A DNA stretch of 56,390 nt. Source: an uncultured Pelagibacteraceae bacterium. Its GTDB lineage: Bacteria; Pseudomonadota; Alphaproteobacteria; Pelagibacterales; Pelagibacteraceae. Both the position numbers and the translations under genes were made by a program. A model generated the notes under the pieces. That model was not told the origin of the DNA. It worked only from the letters and a program-made list of their open reading frames with translations, and did no database searches. This document shows positions 28,151 through 35,682 of this stretch, one piece after another. The stretch lies in assembly GCA_902524955.1 (NCBI GenBank), contig CABZEY010000002.1:1-56390 (forward strand), in the 5' to 3' direction. Numbering within the stretch: the stretch's first letter is position 1; the number at the start of each line of letters is the position of its first letter.

Positions 28151-28176
28151 TATATATTAGATGAAATTATTGTCAA
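28149..28176 (-). promoter_or_regulatory. Candidate promoter of the recombinase gene
   Basis: On the minus strand a consensus -35 TTGACA (28176-28171) is followed after 16 bp by TATATT (28154-28149). Transcription would start near 28142, inside the palindrome. The exact -35 match is unusual in a genome whose promoters are hard to see. Confidence 0.55.
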
Positions 28177-28289
28177 TAATTATAATTTATTACTTGTATG
28201 GCTGGATCTATAAAATTTGGAATTTAGATATTGCAGTTGATGCAATGAAGAAGTTCAATAAATTATTTAGAATATTAAACTCTATATAA
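28161..28289 (+). CDS. Possible 42-residue small membrane peptide
   Basis: ATG at 28161 opens a 42-codon frame ending TAA at 28287-28289. The peptide has a hydrophobic aromatic N-terminus (KLLSIIIIYYLYGWIYKIW) and an amphipathic Lys-rich tail with AMKKFNKLFRIL. It diverges from the recombinase across the palindrome with 40 bp between starts. Only a distant GGA (28146-28148) could serve as ribosome-binding site. I do not recognise it, and chance is a real possibility. Confidence 0.3.
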   Translation: MKLLSIIIIYYLYGWIYKIWNLDIAVDAMKKFNKLFRILNSI

Positions 28290-28452
28290 AAAGGTATATA
28301 TAAAGGCAGAAATCTTAATTAGACAGATATAAATAATGGAAAAAATATTTTCAGTCTCTTTAATAAATAATATTTTTATAATTGGTTTAATAAATATAAA
28401 AAATTCAATAAATACATAGGTTTATTTTATAATATTAATTTAATATATTAAA

Positions 28453-28536
28453 TTATAGTAAACATAATATAACTAGACAAATTACAAAATATTTATAGAT
28501 ATATGCAAGCTCAAGAGTTAATAGCGATATAGCCAT
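28453..28536 (-). CDS. Possible 27-residue hydrophobic peptide
   Basis: ATG at 28536-28534 opens a 27-codon frame on the minus strand whose product is almost entirely one hydrophobic helix (YIYKYFVICLVILCLL at its C-terminus). A strong Shine-Dalgarno AGAGGA (reverse complement of 28543-28548) lies six bases upstream. CAAGAG over that site can pair with CTCTTG inside the frame, so initiation could be controlled. It has no known family. Confidence 0.35.
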   Translation of the reverse strand: MAISLLTLELAYIYKYFVICLVILCLL

Positions 28537-28585
28537 CTCTGTTCCTCTTGGGCACCAATTTTTCCTAAATTAAAGATAATGTATC

Positions 28586-29203
28586 TTATGTCTTAATTGA
28601 TCCAGCAGACATTATAAATTTGGAAGCTTCCTCAAAAGACATATCTAAATAAACAACATCCTTTTCAGGGACAACAAGAAGAAAACCACTTGTGGGGTTT
28701 GGTGTTGTGGGAACGAATATGTTAACCATTTTCTCTCCTACTCTATCCGTAACTTCTCCGCTATTAATACTTGTCGCAAAACCTAAAGAGTATATTCCTT
28801 TTCTAGGATACTCTATTAATACCATTTTTTTTTGGTTGTTATTATCAACTGACGCAAAACTTTTAGTTAATTGTGTTAAGCCGTTAAATATTGTTTTTAA
28901 AACAGGTATTCTATTTAAAAGTCTTTCATTCAAATTTAAAAAATACTTTCCTACAAATGTGAGTGACAACATACCTATAAAGGTTATCAAAAAAAAAGTA
29001 ATTAGGATTTCTAAACCTGGTATATCAAAAGGTAAAAGGTTATTGGGATTTAGATATTTAGGCAATAAATTTGAAAATGCTCTTTCTACGAATAAAGAAA
29101 AATATATTGTTATCCCGATAGGAATTAAAACAACTATACCAGCTAAAAAATAGTTACGAATTTTTTTGACAATAGAAATTTTTTTTTTGGTGTTTTCTGC
29201 CAT
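28586..29203 (-). CDS. DUF502 family inner-membrane protein
   Basis: A 205-residue DUF502 protein with two transmembrane segments at about residues 15-36 (NYFLAGIVVLIPIGITIYF) and 60-84 (LEILITFFLITFIGMLSL). They are followed by the diagnostic cytoplasmic or periplasmic domain: RIPVLKTIFNGLTQL, VLIEYPRKGIYSLGFATS, FVPTTPNPTSGFLLVVP and the acidic DMSFEEASKFIMSAG. The family is widespread in proteobacteria without an assigned function. In other alphaproteobacteria it often lies near recG, which is elsewhere in this window (41648). It is the last gene before the insertion-like region. Confidence 0.92.
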   Translation of the reverse strand: MAENTKKKISIVKKIRNYFLAGIVVLIPIGITIYFSLFVERAFSNLLPKYLNPNNLLPFDIPGLEILITFFLITFIGMLSLTFVGKYFLNLNERLLNRIPVLKTIFNGLTQLTKSFASVDNNNQKKMVLIEYPRKGIYSLGFATSINSGEVTDRVGEKMVNIFVPTTPNPTSGFLLVVPEKDVVYLDMSFEEASKFIMSAGSIKT

Positions 29204-29206
29204 ATT

Positions 29207-29290
29207 TTAAATACTATTACCTGCCGAGTATATAATAAAAGCTAAAATTAATACTAATATTACTATTAAAATTTTATTATCTAAATTCAT
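29207..29290 (-). CDS. Possible 27-residue single-helix peptide upstream of DUF502
   Basis: ATG at 29290-29288 opens a 27-codon frame: four polar residues, a hydrophobic helix (ILIVILVLILAFIIY) and a short SAGNSI tail. It ends 3 bp before the DUF502 ATG, like a leader cistron. TATAAT-like sequence lies only 7-20 bp upstream and no Shine-Dalgarno is seen, so the message could be leaderless or the frame spurious. Confidence 0.35.
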   Translation of the reverse strand: MNLDNKILIVILVLILAFIIYSAGNSI

Positions 29291-29329
29291 AGAATTGTTA
29301 TAATATTATATATATATTATTAATTTTTA

Positions 29330-30154
29330 ATGCAAAGAAGAGATTTTATCAAATATTTAGGCTGTGGATGCTGTGCTTTTGTAGTACCATCATGCTCATC
29401 AACACCCATTACAAATAGAAAGCAACTTAAAATATATCCTGAGACTACAATTAATGCTAATGCTGCAAAAGCTTATACCGCATTCAAAAAAAAGGCAAAA
29501 ATGAGCAAAGATATTGCTACTTTAAATATGATAAAAAAAATAGGTAGCAAAATGGAAAAGGCAATTTCTTATTATTTCAAAAGTAAAAATTTAAAAGATC
29601 CTACACAAAATTTTAAATGGGAATATATTCTAGTAGATGACGATAAAACTCTGAATGCATGGTGTATGCCAGGTGGAAAAATTGCGGTTTATACTGGAAT
29701 ATTAAAAGTTACAAAAAATGAGGATGGTTTAGCAAATGTCATGGGGCATGAAATAGCCCATGCTGTAGCAAAACACTCTGTTGAAAGGGCGAGCGCCGCT
29801 ATGGCTTTAAATCTTGGGACTGCTGTTATAGACATCTTTACTGGAGGCGTTATTAGCAGAACTCGAAATACTGTAGGAAGAAATACCGGTATTGATGTTT
29901 TGCAAGTAGGCATATTTAATCCCTTTACAAGAAAACAAGAGTCAGAAGCAGATTACCTTGGCTTAGCATTTGCATCTTTAACTGGCTATAATTTGTACGA
30001 AGGTGTGGAAATTTGGAAAAGAATGCAAGAAGAAATGGGGGGGAATATTCCACAATTTTTAAGCACCCATCCTTCACCAAAAAATAGAATTAGGCAAATA
30101 AGAAATTGGATACCTCAAATAAGAATTCAATTTCCAAAAATAAAAAGTATCTAA
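29330..30154 (+). CDS. M48-family zinc metalloprotease, Tat-exported lipoprotein
   Basis: A 274-residue Ste24/LoiP-type peptidase. The N-terminus MQRRDFIKYLGCGCCAFVVP carries a twin-arginine motif (RRDFIK, residues 3-8), and a lipobox follows with C22 in VVPSC. The metalloprotease core has HEIAH at 140-144 with a third-ligand block ESEAD at 204-208, and FLSTHPSPKNRI near the C-terminus is typical of periplasmic M48 enzymes. It is predicted to be a folded, lipid-anchored periplasmic protease in envelope quality control. The tat genes at 16110-17258 supply the exporter. Its stop overlaps an opposing zinc-ribbon gene by 4 bp. Confidence 0.93.
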   Translation: MQRRDFIKYLGCGCCAFVVPSCSSTPITNRKQLKIYPETTINANAAKAYTAFKKKAKMSKDIATLNMIKKIGSKMEKAISYYFKSKNLKDPTQNFKWEYILVDDDKTLNAWCMPGGKIAVYTGILKVTKNEDGLANVMGHEIAHAVAKHSVERASAAMALNLGTAVIDIFTGGVISRTRNTVGRNTGIDVLQVGIFNPFTRKQESEADYLGLAFASLTGYNLYEGVEIWKRMQEEMGGNIPQFLSTHPSPKNRIRQIRNWIPQIRIQFPKIKSI

Positions 30155-30282
30155 TTTTTTTTAATCCTATTGAACATTTTTTCTAGACATGATTCACAGT
30201 AAACCTTTTTTTTAGACCTATAATCATCTATGGAAACCTTCACTGATTTTTTACATTTAAAACAATTTAAGTAATAAAACAT
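30151..30282 (-). CDS. Small CxxC-CxxC zinc-ribbon protein (43 residues)
   Basis: ATG at 30282-30280 opens a 43-residue frame. Two cysteine pairs, C7-x2-C10 (NCFKCKK) and C29-x2-C32 (YCESCLEK), are spaced 18 residues apart, the geometry of a zinc ribbon, embedded in a very Lys-rich chain (pI clearly basic). It resembles no named family that I know. The stop TAG and the M48 stop TAA share CTAA at 30151-30154. The start lies 7 bp from tRNA-Lys, so cotranscription with the tRNA is likely. The Cys pattern is the main reason to believe it is real. Confidence 0.65.
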   Translation of the reverse strand: MFYYLNCFKCKKSVKVSIDDYRSKKKVYCESCLEKMFNRIKKN

Positions 30283-30289
30283 TGATTAA

Positions 30290-30365
<76 letters not shown>

Positions 30366-30423
30366 ACATTTTTATATAGATTATATCTTCATATATTGAA
30401 TTAAACACTTATTTCAACCCTTA

Positions 30424-31530
30424 TTAACTATTTAAAGTTTCATAGTGTTGATTATAAAATTCCTCAAACTTATTGATTTTTATAGCGTTTCTAATCTTTG
30501 CCATTAAATTTTGGAAGAACGCAACATTATGCCACGTAACCAATGTAGAAGCTAAAATTTCATTACAATTGATTAGATGATTCAAATAGTTTTTTGAATA
30601 TAAATTTGAGGCTGGACAATTAACATCTGGGTCTAATGGTGTATCATCGCTTTGGTATTTGGCATTTCGCAAATTAATTTTGCCATTCCAGGTGAATGCG
30701 AGACCATTTCTGCCTGTCCTAGTCGGCAAAACACAATCAAACATATCTATCCCCCTTTTAACAGCTCCTAATAAATCTCCTGGTGTCCCAGTGCCCATTA
30801 AATATCTAGGCTTATTTTTATCCATAAAAGATGAAATTTGCTCTACAGTATCAAACATTTCAATTTGAGGCTCACCAACAGCTAAACCTCCTAGTGCATA
30901 TCCATCAAAACCAATTTCTTCTAAATAATTCAAGGACTCTTTTCTTAAATCATTAAATATCCCACCTTGCACTATTCCAAAAAGCATCTTATTGGGATTA
31001 CTACCAAAAGCGGTTTTTGATCTTTTTGCCCATCGTGTTGATAAATCCATAGACTCTTTAATTCTTTTTTTATCTTTGGTGTATTCAGGACATTCATCGA
31101 AAACCATAACAATATCTGAGTTAAGTTTTTTTTGAATTTCAATACTAATTTCAGGAGATATAAATATTTTTTTTCCATCAATATGAGAATTAAACGTTGC
31201 ACCATCCTCAGTAATCTTAGTATTTTTAGATAGAGACATAACCTGAAAACCACCTGAGTCTGTTAGGATTGGTTTTTTAAAATTCATAAAATTATGAAGC
31301 CCCCCTACTCTTTCTATCCTTTCAGTACCAGGTCTTAGGTATAAATGGTAAGTATTGCATAATATTATTTGTGAATTTGTTTGATTAATTTGATCAACTG
31401 ATAAAGCTTTAACGGTTGCTGCTGTACCCACGGGCATGAAAGTTGGAGTATCTATAATTCCTCTTGGAGTAATTATTTGACCTAAACGTGCACCATTGTC
31501 TTCATTAATCAACGAAAACTTCGATGACAT
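30424..31530 (-). CDS. tgt: Queuine tRNA-ribosyltransferase (TGT)
   Basis: A 368-residue TIM-barrel enzyme that swaps G34 for preQ1 in GUN-anticodon tRNAs (Asn, Asp, His, Tyr; tRNA-Asn GTT is encoded at 3813). Core motifs are intact: TDSGGFQVMSL, ECPEYTKD, GIVQGG, ALGGLAVGEP, RYLMGTGTP and FDCVLPTRTGRNG. The C-terminal zinc site is not: the usual C-x-C-x2-C...H reads V303, C305, S308, H334 (VNCPASNLYSKNYLNHL then TWHN), so two of three cysteines are gone. It is the last gene of ssb-gyrA-coaD-ppi-tgt and directly abuts ppi. Confidence 0.95.
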   Translation of the reverse strand: MSSKFSLINEDNGARLGQIITPRGIIDTPTFMPVGTAATVKALSVDQINQTNSQIILCNTYHLYLRPGTERIERVGGLHNFMNFKKPILTDSGGFQVMSLSKNTKITEDGATFNSHIDGKKIFISPEISIEIQKKLNSDIVMVFDECPEYTKDKKRIKESMDLSTRWAKRSKTAFGSNPNKMLFGIVQGGIFNDLRKESLNYLEEIGFDGYALGGLAVGEPQIEMFDTVEQISSFMDKNKPRYLMGTGTPGDLLGAVKRGIDMFDCVLPTRTGRNGLAFTWNGKINLRNAKYQSDDTPLDPDVNCPASNLYSKNYLNHLINCNEILASTLVTWHNVAFFQNLMAKIRNAIKINKFEEFYNQHYETLNS

Positions 31531-32091
31531 TTATTTTTCTACTGTAATTTTTTCAATGATATCTGGATTATCTACAGAGCCTGAACCGGGTGCTCCTTTT
31601 TTAATTTGATCAACAAATTCCATTCCAGAAATTACCTTGCCAAAGACTGTATATTGACGATCTAAGTGTGGATGAGTATCGAAACAAATAAAAAATTGAC
31701 TGTTTGCACTGTTTGGACTTTGTGATCTAGCCATGGATAGAATGCCTCTTTCATGAGGTATATCATTAAACTCCGCTTTAAGATCTGGCAGATCAGATCC
31801 ACCAGTACCAACCATTCCAGGATTAAAGCTATTTTTTGTATTTCCGTGTTTGACGTCACCAGTTTGAGCCATAAATCCATCTATTACTCTATGAAAAGCA
31901 ACTCCATCGTATTTACCTTCTTTACTTAACGTTAAAATTCTTTTCACATGGTTTGGTGCGACGTCGTTAAATAATTCTATCTTAACATCTCCATATTTTA
32001 ATTTAATTGTAATTTTTGGATTTTCCATTGCCTCTCCTTGAGTTGTAAAACTTAAAAATAATATAAAAAATATAATTTTTTTAAATTTCAT
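31531..32091 (-). CDS. Peptidyl-prolyl cis-trans isomerase, cyclophilin type, exported
   Basis: A 186-residue cyclophilin. Residues 1-21 (KKIIFFILFLSFTTQGEA) form a signal peptide with an AxA-like end, so the enzyme should act on folding proteins in the periplasm. The cyclophilin core is intact: GVAFHRVIDGFMAQTGDV, SMARSQSPNSANSQFFICF and LDRQYTVFGKV. An internal ATG at residue 22 would give a cytoplasmic form; a dual start is possible. It stands between coaD (2-bp gap) and tgt (abutting). Confidence 0.93.
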   Translation of the reverse strand: MKFKKIIFFILFLSFTTQGEAMENPKITIKLKYGDVKIELFNDVAPNHVKRILTLSKEGKYDGVAFHRVIDGFMAQTGDVKHGNTKNSFNPGMVGTGGSDLPDLKAEFNDIPHERGILSMARSQSPNSANSQFFICFDTHPHLDRQYTVFGKVISGMEFVDQIKKGAPGSGSVDNPDIIEKITVEK

Positions 32092-32093
32092 TG

Positions 32094-32591
32094 TTATTTA
32101 TATTTTTTTTTTAAATACATTATTGCAGGTTTTGGTGCAAATTTAGAAACATCACCTTTTAATGATGCAATTTCCTTGACCATTTTAGAGGATATTGCTT
32201 GATTATCAATATCAGCTGTTAAAAAAATTGTTTGAATATTTTTATTAAGCTTACTATTCATTCCAGATAATTGAAACTCATACTCAAAATCAGCAACTAC
32301 TCTTAGTCCCCTTATAATAATTGATGCACTAATTTTTTGGCAATAATTAACTGTTAAATCATCAAAGCTAACTACTTTAATTTTATTTTTAATAGATTTG
32401 GGCAGTTTTTGTACTGTTTGATTAACTATGTTTATTCTATCCTTAAGAGAAAAAAGACATTTCTTATCTTTGTTATTTGCTACTGCAACGTAAAGCAAAT
32501 CTATTATTTTAGTTGCTCTTTTTATAATATCTAAATGCCCAAATGTTAAAGGGTCATAAGTACCTGGGTACAATGCAATTTTTTTAGCCAT
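32094..32591 (-). CDS. coaD: Phosphopantetheine adenylyltransferase
   Basis: A 165-residue hexameric nucleotidyltransferase that makes dephospho-CoA. It begins with [20 protein letters not shown] (HxGH-type site GHLDI), has [19 protein letters not shown] for substrate binding, and ends with [19 protein letters not shown], all family signatures. It overlaps the 3' end of gyrA by 8 bp. Confidence 0.96.
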   Translation of the reverse strand: MAKKIALYPGTYDPLTFGHLDIIKRATKIIDLLYVAVANNKDKKCLFSLKDRINIVNQTVQKLPKSIKNKIKVVSFDDLTVNYCQKISASIIIRGLRVVADFEYEFQLSGMNSKLNKNIQTIFLTADIDNQAISSKMVKEIASLKGDVSKFAPKPAIMYLKKKYK

Positions 32592-35130
32592 TACTATCAG
32601 TTAATCTTACAGCTGTTACAACTTTTTCATCACTTGCAGTTTTAAATATTCTTACACCCTGGGTATTTCTACCGGCGACTCTTATTTCACTAACTTTAAC
32701 TCTAATCATTTGCCCTTTATTTGTTACTAGCATAATATCATCTTCAGCATTAATTGGAAAAGAAGCGGAAACATTACCATTTCTTTCAGACGTTGATATA
32801 TTAATAATTCCCTGTCCACCCCGGCCAGTTTCTCTAAATTCATATGATGAAGATCTTTTCCCATATCCATTTTCAGTAATAGTTAAAATGAATTCTTCTT
32901 TTGATTTCATTTCATCTTTATTGGACGATATTAAATTTTTATTTAAAATTGATAATGATATGACCTTGTCATTATTTTTAAGGCTCATACCTTTGACACC
33001 CTTTGAACTTCTTCCTTTAAATAATCTAATTTTATTACTATTTACTCTTAAACTTTTTCCCATATAAGAGTTGATCATTATATCTTCATTCGCTTTTAAT
33101 AATTTAACAGAAACTATTTCATCTTCTTTATCTAATTTCATTGCTATTTTTCCGTTAGACTGGATATTTCTAAAATCCTCTAGATTATTTTTTCTAATTT
33201 TCCCATTTTTTGTAATAAATACTATGTTTAATTTTGACCACTCGTTTTCATTTTCTGGAAGTGGCATAATTGAAGAAATATAACTTTCGCTTTGTATTGG
33301 CAAAAGATTGTGCAGAGATTTACCTTTTGATTGATTTGATCCCTCTGGTATTTTCCAGGTTTTAATTTTATAGACAATACCTTTGTTTGAAAAAAATAAT
33401 ACCGGCGTTAGTGTATTTACAGAGAATAATTGTGTAACAAAGTCTTCCTCTCTAGTAACAATACCAATTTTGCCTCTACCACCTCTTTTTTGTGTTTTTA
33501 TATTCGTTATAGGAGTTCTTTTGATATAACCCTTGTTTGTAACCGTTACAACAACCTGCTCTTTTTGTATTACATCCTCTATTTCAACTGATGATATTTC
33601 ATCAATAATCTTGGTTTTACGTGGCTGAGCAAATTTATTCTTAATAATGGTTAATTCATTTTTTATTAAATTAGTTAGCTCTTTTTTATCGTTAAGTATT
33701 TTTTTTAATTTAATAATTACTTCATAGAGCTCTTTTAGTTCATTATTTATTTCTTGATAACCAATTGCTGTTAATTTTTGAAGTCTTAAGTCAAGAATTG
33801 CTTTGACCTGATGATCTGATAGTTGATATTCATTTATTTGATTTAATTCGTTTATACTTAAAATATTTTTATCCAAATTAGATTTTTTAAAGTTCCATTT
33901 TTTCTTAAGAAGTAATGATCTAGCATCATTGGGTGTTTTTGATTTCCTTATGATGCCAATTATTTCATCAATATTTTCAATGGATATAAACAAACCAATT
34001 AGTATATGAGATCGGTCTTTCGCCTTTTTTAATTCAAAAAGTGTTCTTTTAACAATCGTTGATTCTCTAAACTTGATAAAGATTTCAACAAATTGTTTTA
34101 AATTTAATAATTCCGGTTTTTTTTCATTTATAGCTAAAGTATTAAATCCAAAAGAACTTTCGAGAGGTGTAAATTTGTAAAGTTGATTAATAATAATATC
34201 TTGATTTATATTTTTCTTGGTTTCAATTACGATTCTCACACCTTCTTTATTAGACTCATCTCTCAAGTCAGCTATTCCTTCCAATTTTTTCTCCCTAATA
34301 AGATGTGCAATCTTTTCAATTAATGTAGTTTTATTTATTTGATATGGAATTGATTTTATTAATATTAATTTTCTATCTTTAATACCTTCCTCAATATCTA
34401 TTTCTCCTCTAATTTTTATAGAACCTCTTCCAGTTTCGTAACCATTTTTAATATCATTTTTACCCAGTATTAATCCACCAGTTGGAAAATCAGGCCCTGG
34501 AATACTTTTCATTAATTCTAAAATTGTAATTTTATTATTGTCTAAATAAGCCAACGTACCATCTATTACTTCACCTAAGTTGTGAGGGGGGATATTTGTT
34601 GCCATACCAACAGCTATTCCACCTGCACCATTTACTAATAAATTTGGAAATTGAGCTGGCAGAACTACAGGCTCAGTTTCTGTATCATCATAATTATTTT
34701 GAAAGCCTACAGTATTTTTGTCAATGTCTGAAACTAGGTATTCAGAAATTTTTGCCAATTTAGTCTCCGTATACCTCATTGCAGCTGCCCTATCTCCATC
34801 TAATGATCCAAAGTTACCTTGGCCATCTAATAATTTACTGTTCATTGAAAAATCTTGTGCTAGACGAACTAATGCATCGTACACAGCCTGATCTCCATGA
34901 GGATGATATTTACCAATTACGTCTCCTACAACTCTTGCAGATTTCCTAAACTGTTTCGACCAATCATATCCACCTTTGTACATTGCATATATGATTCTCC
35001 TGTGCACAGGTTTCAATCCATCTCTAGCATCTGGTAAGGCTCTCGAAACAATAACACTCATTGCATAAGACAAGTACGATGATTTCATTTCATCGCTAAT
35101 GTTTCTATTACCGATATTTTTAATAGACAT
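32584..35130 (-). CDS. gyrA: DNA gyrase subunit A
   Basis: An 848-residue type IIA topoisomerase subunit. The catalytic tyrosine is Y120 in [12 protein letters not shown], the quinolone region reads [13 protein letters not shown] (residues 75-87), and the GyrA box is QKRGGRG in the pinwheel C-terminal domain, which includes [11 protein letters not shown] repeats. The residue aligned with E. coli Ser83 is Gln81, and Asp87 is kept as Asp85. It follows ssb after 11 bp and heads coaD-ppi-tgt. It maintains negative supercoiling. Confidence 0.97.
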   Translation of the reverse strand: MSIKNIGNRNISDEMKSSYLSYAMSVIVSRALPDARDGLKPVHRRIIYAMYKGGYDWSKQFRKSARVVGDVIGKYHPHGDQAVYDALVRLAQDFSMNSKLLDGQGNFGSLDGDRAAAMRYTETKLAKISEYLVSDIDKNTVGFQNNYDDTETEPVVLPAQFPNLLVNGAGGIAVGMATNIPPHNLGEVIDGTLAYLDNNKITILELMKSIPGPDFPTGGLILGKNDIKNGYETGRGSIKIRGEIDIEEGIKDRKLILIKSIPYQINKTTLIEKIAHLIREKKLEGIADLRDESNKEGVRIVIETKKNINQDIIINQLYKFTPLESSFGFNTLAINEKKPELLNLKQFVEIFIKFRESTIVKRTLFELKKAKDRSHILIGLFISIENIDEIIGIIRKSKTPNDARSLLLKKKWNFKKSNLDKNILSINELNQINEYQLSDHQVKAILDLRLQKLTAIGYQEINNELKELYEVIIKLKKILNDKKELTNLIKNELTIIKNKFAQPRKTKIIDEISSVEIEDVIQKEQVVVTVTNKGYIKRTPITNIKTQKRGGRGKIGIVTREEDFVTQLFSVNTLTPVLFFSNKGIVYKIKTWKIPEGSNQSKGKSLHNLLPIQSESYISSIMPLPENENEWSKLNIVFITKNGKIRKNNLEDFRNIQSNGKIAMKLDKEDEIVSVKLLKANEDIMINSYMGKSLRVNSNKIRLFKGRSSKGVKGMSLKNNDKVISLSILNKNLISSNKDEMKSKEEFILTITENGYGKRSSSYEFRETGRGGQGIINISTSERNGNVSASFPINAEDDIMLVTNKGQMIRVKVSEIRVAGRNTQGVRIFKTASDEKVVTAVRLTDSNG

Positions 35131-35141
35131 TTAAAAAAAAA

Positions 35142-35600
35142 TTAAAATGGAACCTCATCATCCAGTTCATTTGATGAAACATTGTTATCGGATGGTAAGG
35201 AACTAGAATCCTGGTTCATGCTATTATCTTCAATTTTACTGCCCGAGTTAGAACTACCTAGCATTGTTAAAGTTGAATTATACCCCTGTAAAATTATTTG
35301 AGTACTATACTTTTCTTGACCATTATTATCTGTATATTTTGTTGTTTGGATTTGACCCTCTATATACACTTGAGAACCTTTTTTTAAATACTGCTGCACA
35401 ACACCTACAAGACCCTCATTAAATATCACAACTCTATGCCATTCAGTCTTTTCTTTACGTTCACCAGAATTTTTATCTTTCCAAGTTTCCGAGGTTGCGA
35501 CACTTAATCTTGCAACATTTTTACCATTGCTCATTTGCTTGATTTCAGGATCATTTCCGAGTCTTCCTATCAATAAAACTTTGTTTAAACTACCAGCCAT
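35142..35600 (-). CDS. ssb: Single-stranded DNA-binding protein
   Basis: A 152-residue OB-fold protein. It starts AGSLNKVLLIGRLGNDPEIK, has SVATSETWKDKNSGERKEKT and WHRVVIFNEGLV, and ends in a Ser/Asn-rich linker with the acidic tip DDEVPF that recruits partner proteins such as RecG, RecJ and UvrA-pathway factors. recG, recJ and uvrA are all in this window. It is the first gene of the gyrA operon and diverges from uvrA across 82 bp, the usual alphaproteobacterial arrangement. Confidence 0.96.
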   Translation of the reverse strand: MAGSLNKVLLIGRLGNDPEIKQMSNGKNVARLSVATSETWKDKNSGERKEKTEWHRVVIFNEGLVGVVQQYLKKGSQVYIEGQIQTTKYTDNNGQEKYSTQIILQGYNSTLTMLGSSNSGSKIEDNSMNQDSSSLPSDNNVSSNELDDEVPF

Positions 35601-35682
35601 AAATTATTTTTTGTGATATTAATTATTTTAACATATATGAGTAAAATATTATAACTAATTATTAATAAAACGATCAACAGGT

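Larger units (their letters stand above)
28121..28585. other. 465-bp stretch without a recognisable gene
   Basis: Between the recombinase start and the DUF502 stop I find no conserved gene. It holds the palindrome and promoter of the recombinase, a 42-codon open frame (28161-28289, plus), a 27-codon frame with a good Shine-Dalgarno (28453-28536, minus), and a hairpin pairing 28510-28517 with 28545-28552. In a genome where most gaps are under 60 bp this is the longest gene-poor stretch in the window, as expected for insertion debris. Confidence 0.7.

Noticed and set aside
28165-28181. AATTATT-GTC-AATAATT inverted repeat near the recombinase promoter
   Set aside because: Exact but only A and T in the arms; expected by chance in this composition, and it coincides with the -35 region.
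28336-28419. 27-codon plus-strand frame in the gene-poor stretch (MEKIFSVSLINN start)
   Set aside because: No Shine-Dalgarno, no clear domain or helix pattern beyond AT-rich codons (Ile, Asn); chance is likely.
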